A stretch of DNA of 7,065 bases from JBFMFB01 sp040752115 (GTDB taxonomy: Bacteria; Pseudomonadota; Gammaproteobacteria; Burkholderiales; Sulfuricellaceae). A program made the position numbers and the translations under genes. The notes beneath the pieces were generated by a model. The model worked only from the letters and a program-made list of their open reading frames with translations, was not told the DNA's origin and did not search any database. Shown piece after piece: positions 1-5,656 of the stretch. Positions within the stretch are counted from its first letter, which is position 1; each line of letters starts with the position of its first letter. The stretch covers positions 1 through 7,065 of the forward strand of contig JBFMFB010000060.1 in assembly GCA_040752115.1 (NCBI GenBank), written 5' to 3'.

Positions 1-283
1 TATTGCGCGCGCCGTGAACCCGCCCCGCTTCCGCCACGGCGATGTCGCCGGCGCGGATCGGCTGCACGGCGCCGTCGCCGAGGTAATATTCGCCCTCGCC
101 CGCAAGTATCACCCAGGTGTCCTGCCCGCCGGGATGGCGGTGCGCCTTGACCTCCTGCCCCGGCAGCAGGCAGTAAGTCGCCACTGCCGCATGCGCGGTC
201 GTCCTGACGAGGTTCTTTTCCGGTCCTGACGGGGCGCAGCGTGCCAATGCGTCCGCGCCGAACACTCTCCTGCACTCACTCAT
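1..283 (-). CDS. cupin-domain protein, C-terminal end cut off by window edge
   Basis: Reading leftward from the ATG at 283, 94 codons are open to the window edge, so the protein is partial. Both cupin motifs are visible. Motif 1 lies around residues 42-62, with H48, H50 and D55 (Asp where Glu is usual) and G62. Motif 2 lies around residues 79-94, with G79, H90 and N94. These are the usual metal ligands of a small RmlC-like beta-barrel, so a metal-binding single cupin domain is likely; the substrate cannot be told. No signal peptide is seen, so it is probably cytoplasmic. The start follows the stop of the upstream MBL gene by 15 nt and has a G-rich Shine-Dalgarno-like GGGGG about 6 nt ahead. 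It is therefore probably the last visible gene of the modA-modB-MBL transcript. The domain call is firm; the function is unknown. Confidence 0.8.
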   Translation of the reverse strand, partial: MSECRRVFGADALARCAPSGPEKNLVRTTAHAAVATYCLLPGQEVKAHRHPGGQDTWVILAGEGEYYLGDGAVQPIRAGDIAVAEAGRVHGARN

Positions 284-298
284 CCTTGCCCCCGAAAA

Positions 299-1273
299 TC
301 ATTCGCTTTCCATTTCGAGATATACCCGACTCGCATTGACGCCCTTGAGCTGCTCGTAATTGGCGAGGTGGCTGAAAGCGCTTTGGTCCAGACTGCCGAT
401 CGCGCCCTGCAGGTCGAGACCGCCATCCAGCGCCTTTCTCATATGCTCGCGCAGAAGAAGCAGGTAATCGCGGGTATCGCGCCGCGCCTGGTCCAGCGTG
501 CAGATTCTGCCGTGGCCGGGTACGATCCATTCGGGATTGATCCTTTCCAGCTCGCCGAAGGAAGCGAGCCAGTCCCGGCTGTTGCTGACGGAAGAAATGC
601 TGAGCAGGCGGCCGGTGTAGACCAGATCGCCACTGAAGAGCACACGCCAGCGCGGCAGCCACACTACGGCATCGCCCGGCGTGTGCCCGCCGTAGAAATG
701 AAGGATGCGGATTTCCACGCCGCCGGGGAACAGGGTTTCTTCGCTGTCGAACAGACGCTCGGGATAAACCGGCCAGGTACCGTCGGCCTTTTCGCGGATG
801 GTTTTGCGCAGATCTTCCAGTTGCGCCGCGCCGCGCTCCTCCATGTCGGCCCGGGCCTTGCGGCTGGCGATGATCTCCGCCCCCTGCTGGAGGAAATAGC
901 CGTTGCCCAGCCAGCGGTGATCCTGTCCGCCGGTATTGACGACGTACCTCACCGGCTGACTGGTTATCTGGCGGATGGCTTCGTGCATCGCGCGGGCAAC
1001 CTGCCAGCTCGAGCCGCTGTCCACCACCACGACGCCCGCCGGGGTAACGATAAAGCCGGCATTGGCGTTCATGCCTTCGTTCTCGTACGTGCGCGGACCG
1101 GTATCGCCGATGAAGGCATACACATCGGGAGCGACGCGCTCCGCCACGAAAGTGACGGCCTGCGCCGGCATAACGGTAAGCAGAAAAACCAGAATAAAGA
1201 CGGATTTGATCGCCACGACACCAGACCTCTGGACCTTTCGGTGCATCATAGCCCGCAACGCGCGGAACGACAA
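299..1273 (-). CDS. exported metallo-beta-lactamase-fold protein with altered metal site
   Basis: The 324-residue frame has MBL-fold hallmarks. VVVVDSG is at 81-87, a modified metal motif NTGGQDH at 113-119, GGHTPGD at 195-201 (H197), SGD at 214-216 (D216) and PGHG at 252-255 (H254). In the usual HxHxDH motif the two leading histidines bind metal site 1. Here only D118 and H119 remain, and Thr/Gly occupy the other positions. A hydrophobic stretch at about 21-39 ending in PAQA looks like a signal peptide, so the protein is probably periplasmic. The start given is TTG at 1273, directly after the modB stop, with AGGAG 9 nt upstream (1283-1287). Two tandem ATG codons at 1249 and 1246 are alternatives that also keep the signal peptide but lack a good ribosome site. 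Overall shape resembles the SoxH/quinoprotein-relay type of MBL proteins. Substrate unknown; it could be a hydrolase with a changed site or a binding protein. Confidence 0.85.
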   Translation of the reverse strand: MSFRALRAMMHRKVQRSGVVAIKSVFILVFLLTVMPAQAVTFVAERVAPDVYAFIGDTGPRTYENEGMNANAGFIVTPAGVVVVDSGSSWQVARAMHEAIRQITSQPVRYVVNTGGQDHRWLGNGYFLQQGAEIIASRKARADMEERGAAQLEDLRKTIREKADGTWPVYPERLFDSEETLFPGGVEIRILHFYGGHTPGDAVVWLPRWRVLFSGDLVYTGRLLSISSVSNSRDWLASFGELERINPEWIVPGHGRICTLDQARRDTRDYLLLLREHMRKALDGGLDLQGAIGSLDQSAFSHLANYEQLKGVNASRVYLEMESE

Positions 1274-1972
1274 TCAGTGCCGCTCCTGCCGCTGCAGCCA
1301 GGTCATGGCGAAGATGAGGAGAAAGGAAATTGCCAGCAGCGCCAGCGCGTAGGCATGGGCATGGGCATAATTGAGCTGCTGCGCCTCGTCGTAAAGCGCG
1401 ATGGAGGCGACCCGCGTCTCGCCGGGAATGTTGCCGCCCAGCATCAGCACGACGCCGAACTCGCCAATAGTATGGGCGAAACTCAGCGTCGCCCCAACCC
1501 CGATGCCCCGCCGCGCCGCCGGCACCACGATGCGCCAGAAGCGCTGCATGGCCGTGGCCCCCAGCGCGGCCGAGGCTTCGATCAGTGTCGGCGGCACCCC
1601 CCGGAACGCTGCTTGGAAAGGCTGCACGGCGAACGGCAGGCTGTAGAACACCGAGCCGATCACCAGCCCCGCAAAGCTGAACGTCAGCGAATAGCCGAAA
1701 GTTTCGAGCCAGAAACGGCCGACGGGCTGCTGCGGCGAAAGCAGTATCAGAAGATAGAAGCCGATCACCGTGGGCGGCAGCACGATCGGCAGGCTGACCA
1801 GCGTCTCAATGAGGGAAATGCCGCGAAACCGGCTAGTGTTGAGCCACCAGGCGAGCGGCACGCCGATGGCGACCAGCAGCAGCGCGGTGACGGTCGCCAG
1901 GCGCAGCGTCAACCACAGCGATTGCCACAGGTCGGGGGATAGGATGGCGAGAGTCTGGAAAATATCGAGCAT
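1274..1972 (-). CDS. modB: molybdate ABC transporter permease ModB
   Basis: This 232-residue integral membrane protein is the permease half of the ModABC molybdate importer in the inner membrane. It receives molybdate from ModA and couples to the ModC ATPase. About five hydrophobic helices are visible. LPPTVIGFYLL at 65-75 and the EAA loop at about 131-157 (E132, A133, G138) are typical of ABC permeases and dock the ATPase. The segment at 171-195 (EFG...GGNIPGET...ALYD) is a ModB hallmark. Length is normal for the family. The ATG at 1972 has no convincing Shine-Dalgarno and lies 9 nt after the left arm of a palindromic repeat that separates it from modA. The gene downstream begins immediately after its stop. 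No modC follows, which is unusual for the modABC order. Identification is secure. Confidence 0.95.
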   Translation of the reverse strand: MLDIFQTLAILSPDLWQSLWLTLRLATVTALLLVAIGVPLAWWLNTSRFRGISLIETLVSLPIVLPPTVIGFYLLILLSPQQPVGRFWLETFGYSLTFSFAGLVIGSVFYSLPFAVQPFQAAFRGVPPTLIEASAALGATAMQRFWRIVVPAARRGIGVGATLSFAHTIGEFGVVLMLGGNIPGETRVASIALYDEAQQLNYAHAHAYALALLAISFLLIFAMTWLQRQERH

Positions 1973-1980
1973 GGTTCAAT

Positions 1981-2127
1981 AATGGACAGGATTAACAGGA
2001 AAGAAAGATTTCGTTCCGGCAGCAGGGCTCCCATGTATGGCGAAGTCGGAACAAGCGGCCAATTGAAAGGCCAGATTCCCGGAAGAAATCCTGTAAATCC
2101 TGAAAAATCCTGTCAATCCTGTCTATT
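1981..2127. repeat. palindromic 147-bp intergenic element between modA and modB
   Basis: The outer arms 1981-2000 and 2108-2127 are inverted copies matching at 18 of 20 positions. A second inner pair, 2007-2019 and 2079-2090, matches at 12 of 13 with one missing base. A small GGCC/GGCC pair sits in the loop near 2058-2073. The arms consist of AATCCTGT/ACAGGATT units, a type of short repeat that I recall as dispersed in many proteobacterial genomes. The right arm includes the TAG stop of modA (2123-2125), and the left arm ends 8 nt short of the modB ATG. No target duplication and no reading frame with recognisable content were found inside. It may be a MITE-like or REP-like element. As RNA it would fold between modA and modB and could alter stability or read-through. 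Confidence 0.7.
2086..2122. repeat. four tandem 9-nt units of the AATCCTGT type
   Basis: Consecutive units AAATCCTGT (2086-2094), AAATCCTGA (2095-2103), AAATCCTGT (2105-2113) and CAATCCTGT (2114-2122) are separated by a single extra A at 2104. Two inverted units, ACAGGATTA (1986-1994) and ACAGGAAAG (1995-2003), lie at the other end of the same spacer. The units are too short and too close together for a CRISPR array. They could equally be expanded terminal repeats of a small mobile element or iterated protein-binding sites. Confidence 0.75.
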
Positions 2128-2899
2128 CGTTTTTTCCCGGCAGGACAAAGCCATACCGGTCGAAAATCGCTCGCGCCTCACGGGAGCGCAAAAAATCGAG
2201 GTAAGCTTTTGCCAGCGGATTGGAAGCGCCCTTCCTGGTAACGACCGCCGCCTGCTCCAGGCGCGGATAGCTCCGGGGCGGGATCTCGACGTATTTGCCG
2301 ATGCCGGCGAGCCTGGGCGATTTCACCAGCGACAGGGCGACGATCCCGGCATCTGCGTTGCCGGTCAGCACGAATTGGGCGGCCTGGGCGATGTTCTCCG
2401 CCTTCGCCAGTTTTCCCTCCACCCTGGCCCACAGGCCCGCGCTTTCCAGCGCGGCCTGCGCGGCCCGACCGTAAGGGGCGTGCTCGGGGTTGGCAATGGC
2501 GATGCGCCGCACGCCCGGGTCGAGCAGCGCCTCCAGCCCGCGCGCAACATCGAACCGGGGATCGACCGTCCACACCACGATTCGCCCCGCCGCGTAAACC
2601 GTAAGATTATCCCCTTCGGCCTGCCCGGCCTCGATCAGTGCCTTCGGATATTTCACGTCGGCGGACATGAACACGTCGAACGGCGCGCCGTTCTGAATCT
2701 GCGCGTAAAAATTGCCGGACGAGCCGGTCGATGCCTTGAGCCGCACGCCCGGCCGGGCTTTCGTAAACGCGCCGTCCAGTTCTTCCAGGCAATAGATCAA
2801 GTCGGAAGCGGCGGCAACATGCAGCACCTCTCCCCCCCACAGCGAAAGCGGAAACAGCAGCAGCACCGCGCCCAGGAATTTTTTCGACAGTTGGCCCAT
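2123..2899 (-). CDS. modA: molybdate-binding periplasmic protein ModA
   Basis: With the start at 2899 the product is 258 residues, normal for the family. It captures molybdate (or tungstate) in the periplasm and delivers it to ModB. Residues 1 to about 23 form a signal peptide (KK, then a hydrophobic core ending near SLWGG). Oxyanion-site motifs are AAASDL (29-34), TGSSGNF (58-64), DVFMSAD (75-81) and NPEHAPYGRAA (137-147). A possible earlier ATG at 2947 is rejected because it lies upstream of the -10 element and ModE box, whereas 2899 falls just downstream. No strong Shine-Dalgarno precedes 2899. This is the first gene of the modA-modB-MBL-cupin unit, and its stop codon lies inside the right arm of a palindromic repeat. 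Confidence 0.94.
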   Translation of the reverse strand: MGQLSKKFLGAVLLLFPLSLWGGEVLHVAAASDLIYCLEELDGAFTKARPGVRLKASTGSSGNFYAQIQNGAPFDVFMSADVKYPKALIEAGQAEGDNLTVYAAGRIVVWTVDPRFDVARGLEALLDPGVRRIAIANPEHAPYGRAAQAALESAGLWARVEGKLAKAENIAQAAQFVLTGNADAGIVALSLVKSPRLAGIGKYVEIPPRSYPRLEQAAVVTRKGASNPLAKAYLDFLRSREARAIFDRYGFVLPGKNE

Positions 2900-2913
2900 A
2901 CTTTGCCGGCTTG

Positions 2914-2937
2914 CGCTATATACGATTAAATATAACG
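2914..2937. promoter_or_regulatory. ModE-box operator of modA
   Basis: On the minus strand the half-sites CGTTATATT and TATATAGCG flank a 6-nt spacer (TAATCG). The known ModE operator has the form CGnTATATA-N6-TATATAnCG, and this site differs at one core position. It overlaps the predicted -10 element and start region of modA, so a bound ModE dimer would block RNA polymerase, the usual way molybdate uptake is shut off when molybdenum is plentiful. A ModE-type DNA-binding protein is encoded at 5657-6016. Confidence 0.82.
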
Positions 2938-2957
2938 AGCAGCGCATTTAACCCCAA
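2929..2957 (-). promoter_or_regulatory. sigma70-like promoter of modA
   Basis: On the minus strand TTGGGG (2957-2952) is followed by a 17-nt spacer and TATATT (2934-2929), a good -35/-10 pair. Transcription would begin near 2922, giving a short leader of about 20 nt before the ATG at 2899. The -10 lies inside the left half of the ModE box. Only position and sequence support this. Confidence 0.6.
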
Positions 2958-2991
2958 CCGGGCGCGTAAGTCAAATATCAAAGGGAATGCG

Positions 2992-3009
2992 GCGCCCATC
3001 AATGGGCGC
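2992..3009 (-). terminator. possible hairpin terminator after the chemoreceptor gene
   Basis: A perfect 7-bp GC-rich stem (GCGCCCA at 2992-2998 with TGGGCGC at 3003-3009) and a 4-nt loop begin 4 nt after the chemoreceptor stop. On the minus strand it is followed by a pyrimidine-rich stretch with only short T runs rather than a full T tract, so termination may be weak or Rho-assisted. Confidence 0.4.
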
Positions 3010-3013
3010 GGCG

Positions 3014-4477
3014 TCAGGCTGCGTATTTCTCACGCACGATGCGATCGATTGCGGCGAGCACTTCGTTGCTCGCTTCCTCGGCTTCCTGAAATGCCGCTTG
3101 TATCCTGGCCTGCAAGTGAGGATCCTGCTGCCAGTTCCGGTTCGTTTCTATGTAGGCGAGCGCTTCATGAATCTTACCGTGGAGCCGGGCGTGGGGCGCT
3201 TCCATGCCGGCATAGGAAGGAACGCTGCGGAACAGCTCGTACCCCTTTCCGCTCTCGTACCACATGCCAAGGCGGCATTGATGGTGATCCGCCCTTACCG
3301 CTTCCGCTTCCCCGCTGGATGCGCCTGCGCTGGCGGCAACATAGGCGCTCTGCTTGAACAGCATGTGGTCCACCTTGATCAGCGAAGCGAAAGCGATATC
3401 CTGGGCAAACGCGACTTTTTCCTGGGTAAGCCGCGCCGAGTTTGCGAACGCGTCGAATTTGCACTCGAAATCGGCCACCACGTGCTGCGAGGCATCCGCC
3501 ATTTCCTGCATGGATCGGGCATCGTTCAGCATGGCGGCCGCCTCGGCCTGGAATCCTTCCGTCACCAGAGCAATCCCGGAGACCGCCCGCTTGGTGTTTT
3601 CCGACAGTTTTCTGACCTCGTCAGCCACCACGGCGAAGCCGCGGCCGACCTCGCCCGCGCGCGCGGCTTCGATAGCTGCGTTGAGCGCCAGCAGGTTGGT
3701 CTGGTTGGCGATTTCGGTGATGAGCACCATCACTCGCGAAATTTCCGAAGTGCGCTCGTTGAGCTGAGCAATGGCGGCATTGGTGTGGCCAATCTTCTCC
3801 GAAATCCCGGCCAGCACCGTCAGGATTCTGGCGACCGACTCCTTGCTTCCCTCGGCGTCCCGGGTCGTCTTGCGGGAGATTTCCGTCACGCCTTCCATCT
3901 CCCCCGTCACCGCGAGAAGGTCCTGCTGGTTGAGCCCGAGATTTGCCAGCATGCTGGCGGCATTGAGATGGCTCAGCTCGGACAGCAGCGCATTCCGCAG
4001 GATGTGCCGGCTGTTTTCCTCCATCGAGTCCAGCGAACGATTGATGTTGGTGAGCGACGAGACAAAATCGCCATGCAGGCCGGTGGGCATGGTTCTGCGA
4101 TGGAATTTCGCGGCGCTGGCGTACTGGAAAGCCGTGGCCACTTCCCGGAAATATGCTTCGAGCTGGTCCAGCATGTCGTTGATTTGCCAGGCCAGAGCAG
4201 CCAACTCGTCGCGCGTCCTGATGCGGACGATGCGCCGATCGAATTTCCCCGCGCTCACCGAGCGCGCCACGTCCACAATGTCAGCCAGCAGCGCAAGGTA
4301 TTGCTTGAATTTGAAGTGAACGAACAGCGCCCACAGCATGCCGACAGCCAGCAGGGCAGCACCAAAGAAATCCAGGCGGCCGGAATGGAGAAACGGCACG
4401 GCAATGGCGCAAAGCAGCAGAAAATTGTAAAAATAGGTGACAGCCTTGATTTTAAAGGCTAAGGACAAACTTTTCAT
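3014..4477 (-). CDS. CetA-like methyl-accepting chemoreceptor with C-terminal CZB domain
   Basis: From the ATG at 4477 the protein has 487 residues. Two TM helices (about 13-30 and 37-54) are joined by only about six residues, so there is no periplasmic sensor domain. A HAMP-like segment follows (about 57-108, TRDE at 88-91). The MCP signalling tip at 255-291 is near-perfect (EIANQTNLLALNAAIEAARA, then GRGFAVVADEVRKL), which is the CheA/CheW contact region. The C-terminus, about 365-480, is a CZB zinc-binding domain with H371, C401 in CRLGMWY, H429 and H433; such domains bind zinc, and some sense hypochlorite. The start lies 26 nt inside the upstream PAS gene, pointing to translational coupling. 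By analogy with Campylobacter CetA, the PAS neighbour probably supplies the redox input. No CheR-docking pentapeptide is seen at the C-terminus. An in-frame extension upstream to 4552 would begin inside the PAS gene and is Arg-rich, so it is not used. Confidence 0.92.
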   Translation of the reverse strand: MKSLSLAFKIKAVTYFYNFLLLCAIAVPFLHSGRLDFFGAALLAVGMLWALFVHFKFKQYLALLADIVDVARSVSAGKFDRRIVRIRTRDELAALAWQINDMLDQLEAYFREVATAFQYASAAKFHRRTMPTGLHGDFVSSLTNINRSLDSMEENSRHILRNALLSELSHLNAASMLANLGLNQQDLLAVTGEMEGVTEISRKTTRDAEGSKESVARILTVLAGISEKIGHTNAAIAQLNERTSEISRVMVLITEIANQTNLLALNAAIEAARAGEVGRGFAVVADEVRKLSENTKRAVSGIALVTEGFQAEAAAMLNDARSMQEMADASQHVVADFECKFDAFANSARLTQEKVAFAQDIAFASLIKVDHMLFKQSAYVAASAGASSGEAEAVRADHHQCRLGMWYESGKGYELFRSVPSYAGMEAPHARLHGKIHEALAYIETNRNWQQDPHLQARIQAAFQEAEEASNEVLAAIDRIVREKYAA

Positions 4478-4970
4478 AGCTCGTTTTCTTTTCCGAAAGC
4501 AGGTCCGCAAGAAGCTTCGTCGAGGCGGCGATCGCATCGCGCGGCCCGGCACGCCGCTCTTCCTCCAGCATCAGCCGGTACAAGCCGGCTGCCGCATCCA
4601 CCGCGCCGGCCTTTGGTTTGCGGCGGACAGAGTAATAACCGATCACCTGCCCCTGACTGTCGTAGGAAGCGGTCACGTTGGCGAATACCCAGTAAAAACT
4701 GCCGTCTTTTGCCATGTTCTTGACGTAGGCGAAAATCTCCTCGCGCCGCCGCAGGGTATCCCACAGCAACTGAAACACCGCGCGCGGCATATCCGGGTGG
4801 CGGATGATATTGTGTTGCGCGCCGAGCAGCTCCTTCTCCGTGTAGCCGGAGAATTCGATGAAGATGCGATTGCCGTAGGTAATGCGCCCCTTCAGATCGG
4901 TTTTCGAAACGATGAAATCGTTCTCCCGCATGATTTTTTCATGGCGGGTCGGTGTGATGCCGAGTTTCAT
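4452..4970 (-). CDS. Aer-type PAS-domain protein (CetB-like redox sensor)
   Basis: A soluble protein of 172 residues from the ATG at 4970. The PAS domain covers about residues 15-120. FIVSKTDLKGRITYGN (19-34) opens the fold, SGYT is at 41-44, and IIRHPDMP (55-62) is the motif seen in the FAD-binding PAS domain of Aer, followed by YWVFANV near 93-99. The remaining about 50 residues look helical and are likely the link to the receptor. There is no TM segment, HAMP or signalling domain, so it probably acts on the overlapping chemoreceptor at the inner face of the membrane, reporting redox state. The start at 4970 gives the usual short MKL leader and has GGGGA 8 nt upstream. ATG 4985 and TTG 5024 are possible, but 5024 would fall before the predicted transcript start. 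FAD binding is inferred from the motif only. Confidence 0.88.
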   Translation of the reverse strand: MKLGITPTRHEKIMRENDFIVSKTDLKGRITYGNRIFIEFSGYTEKELLGAQHNIIRHPDMPRAVFQLLWDTLRRREEIFAYVKNMAKDGSFYWVFANVTASYDSQGQVIGYYSVRRKPKAGAVDAAAGLYRLMLEEERRAGPRDAIAASTKLLADLLSEKKTSYEKFVLSL

Positions 4971-5024
4971 TGCGACAGTCCCCATCCAGTATGCAAATGG
5001 CTTGACCAACCATTTGCGGCGCAA

Positions 5025-5033
5025 AGTCTAGCA
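5025..5033 (-). promoter_or_regulatory. extended -10 element of the PAS/chemoreceptor operon
   Basis: On the minus strand TGC-TAGACT matches an extended -10 (TGn followed by a 4/6 TATAAT match). The start would be near 5018, which puts the centre of the FNR-like box (5059.5) at -41.5, the standard class II activator position. The geometry supports it; the element by itself is modest. A competing reading is TTGACA (5077-5072), a 17-nt spacer and AACTAT, which would place the box inside a promoter and imply repression. Confidence 0.5.
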
Positions 5034-5050
5034 CAGGCCGTCACGGCAAT

Positions 5051-5079
5051 AGTTGACAAACATCAAGAACATGTCAACT
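5051..5079. repeat. 8-bp perfect inverted repeat in the operator region
   Basis: AGTTGACA (5051-5058) and TGTCAACT (5072-5079) are exact inverted copies 13 nt apart. The left arm shares bases with the FNR-like box. It could be a second operator dyad (arm centres two helical turns apart) or a hairpin in a longer transcript. No family is assigned. Confidence 0.6.
5053..5066. promoter_or_regulatory. FNR/ANR/DNR-type box upstream of the PAS gene
   Basis: TTGAC-AAAC-ATCAA matches the TTGAT-N4-ATCAA consensus of oxygen- or NO-responsive CRP/FNR regulators in nine of ten fixed positions. It lies 83-96 nt upstream of the PAS start codon, in intergenic DNA, at a class II activating distance from an extended -10. 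Which regulator binds cannot be told from the site; FNR/ANR (low oxygen) and DNR (nitric oxide) sites look alike. Confidence 0.6.
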
Positions 5080-5127
5080 TAACCATATTTTGAATGGGGA
5101 TATGTTGCTGCAATAAATTTATAGACC

Positions 5128-5157
5128 AAAAAAAAGCGCATTTCTTTCGAAATGCGC
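5128..5157 (-). terminator. Rho-independent terminator after the copper storage gene
   Basis: A perfect 9-bp stem (GCGCATTTC at 5136-5144 with GAAATGCGC at 5149-5157) and a 4-nt loop are followed on the minus strand by eight consecutive T residues (the A run at 5128-5135). It lies 30 nt downstream of the stop of the copper storage gene and ends the moeA-moaD-moaE-regulator-csp transcript, separating it from the promoter of the PAS/chemoreceptor unit. Confidence 0.9.
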
Positions 5158-5186
5158 CCTTTGGAGAATTGCCGGAATTTCGGAAA

Positions 5187-5624
5187 TCACACCGCGATCT
5201 GTTTGCACTCCTTCAGGCATGCCGCGCAGGCGTCGGCGCAGTCGGCGCATTCCTGATGCTTTTTCGCATGTTTGCGGCACTCGTCCTCGCATTCCCGGCA
5301 GACATCCATGGCGACCTTTGCCATCTTGGCGAGATGCTTCGACTCGTAGCCGGCGAGCTGCCCAAGCGAGGTGCATACCGCGAGCATCTGGTTCACGCTG
5401 ATGGCGCAGGCTGCCATTTCCTTGTCTCCCTGGCCGAGCAGCTCCAGGCAATGGCGGATGCAGGCCTGGCCCTTCTGCACGCAATAAAAGGTTGCATCGA
5501 TCAGCCCCTGGTTCTTCATGCCGTGATGCATATGCTGGTGGTCATGCCCCTCGGCGAACGCCATGTTTCCCGCAGCCGCAAGCGCTACCGCGGCAGTGCC
5601 CAACAACATTTCTCTTCTGTCCAT
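5187..5624 (-). CDS. Tat-exported four-helix-bundle copper storage protein, Csp1 type
   Basis: The 145-residue product begins with a twin-arginine leader (RREMLLG at 3-9, then an alanine-rich core to AFA at 22-24). Folded export to the periplasm is therefore likely. A His-rich stretch (HDHQHMHHG, 27-35) precedes the helical part. There are 13 cysteines, at 48, 55, 59, 73, 84, 109, 112, 116, 126, 129, 133, 136 and 140, mostly in CxxC or CxxxC spacing. This is the pattern of Csp proteins, which line the core of a four-helix bundle with Cys and hold many Cu(I) ions; 13 is also the number I recall for Methylosinus Csp1. The ATG at 5624 has AAGGGAG 6 nt upstream (5631-5637), the best ribosome site in the window. 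It follows the ModE-like gene by 32 nt with no separate promoter seen, so it appears to be the last gene of the molybdenum-cofactor operon. Confidence 0.9.
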   Translation of the reverse strand: MDRREMLLGTAAVALAAAGNMAFAEGHDHQHMHHGMKNQGLIDATFYCVQKGQACIRHCLELLGQGDKEMAACAISVNQMLAVCTSLGQLAGYESKHLAKMAKVAMDVCRECEDECRKHAKKHQECADCADACAACLKECKQIAV

Positions 5625-5656
5625 GCGATTCTCCCTTCGTGGTTTAAGACAACGGC

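Noticed and set aside
368..1942. Long open frame on the plus strand over the MBL and modB genes
   Set aside because: Its translation is rich in Arg, His and Gln with no recognisable domain, while the opposite strand gives two clear protein families over the same DNA. It is a GC-rich shadow.
1986..2122. CRISPR array made of the AATCCTGT units
   Set aside because: Units are 9 nt long, back to back, in both orientations and without unique spacers.
1982..2929. Plus-strand open frame over modA and the spacer
   Set aside because: It is antisense to ModA with its complete motifs, begins inside the repeat element and is Arg/Gly/Gln rich.
2900..2947. N-terminal extension of ModA to the ATG at 2947
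   Set aside because: The extension crosses the predicted -10 and ModE box and would put 16 residues ahead of an already complete signal peptide.
2987..4462. Long open frame on the plus strand over the chemoreceptor gene
   Set aside because: It is antisense to a textbook MCP signalling domain, shows low-complexity composition and has no family match that I recognise.
5053..5095. Plus-strand promoter starting with TTGACA at 5053
   Set aside because: No plus-strand gene follows, the -10 match is poor, and the same bases are explained by the dyad and FNR-like box of the minus-strand operon.
5625..5656. Separate promoter for the copper storage gene in the short spacer
   Set aside because: The 32 nt contain a good ribosome site but no recognisable -35/-10 pair; a promoter inside the regulator gene cannot be excluded.
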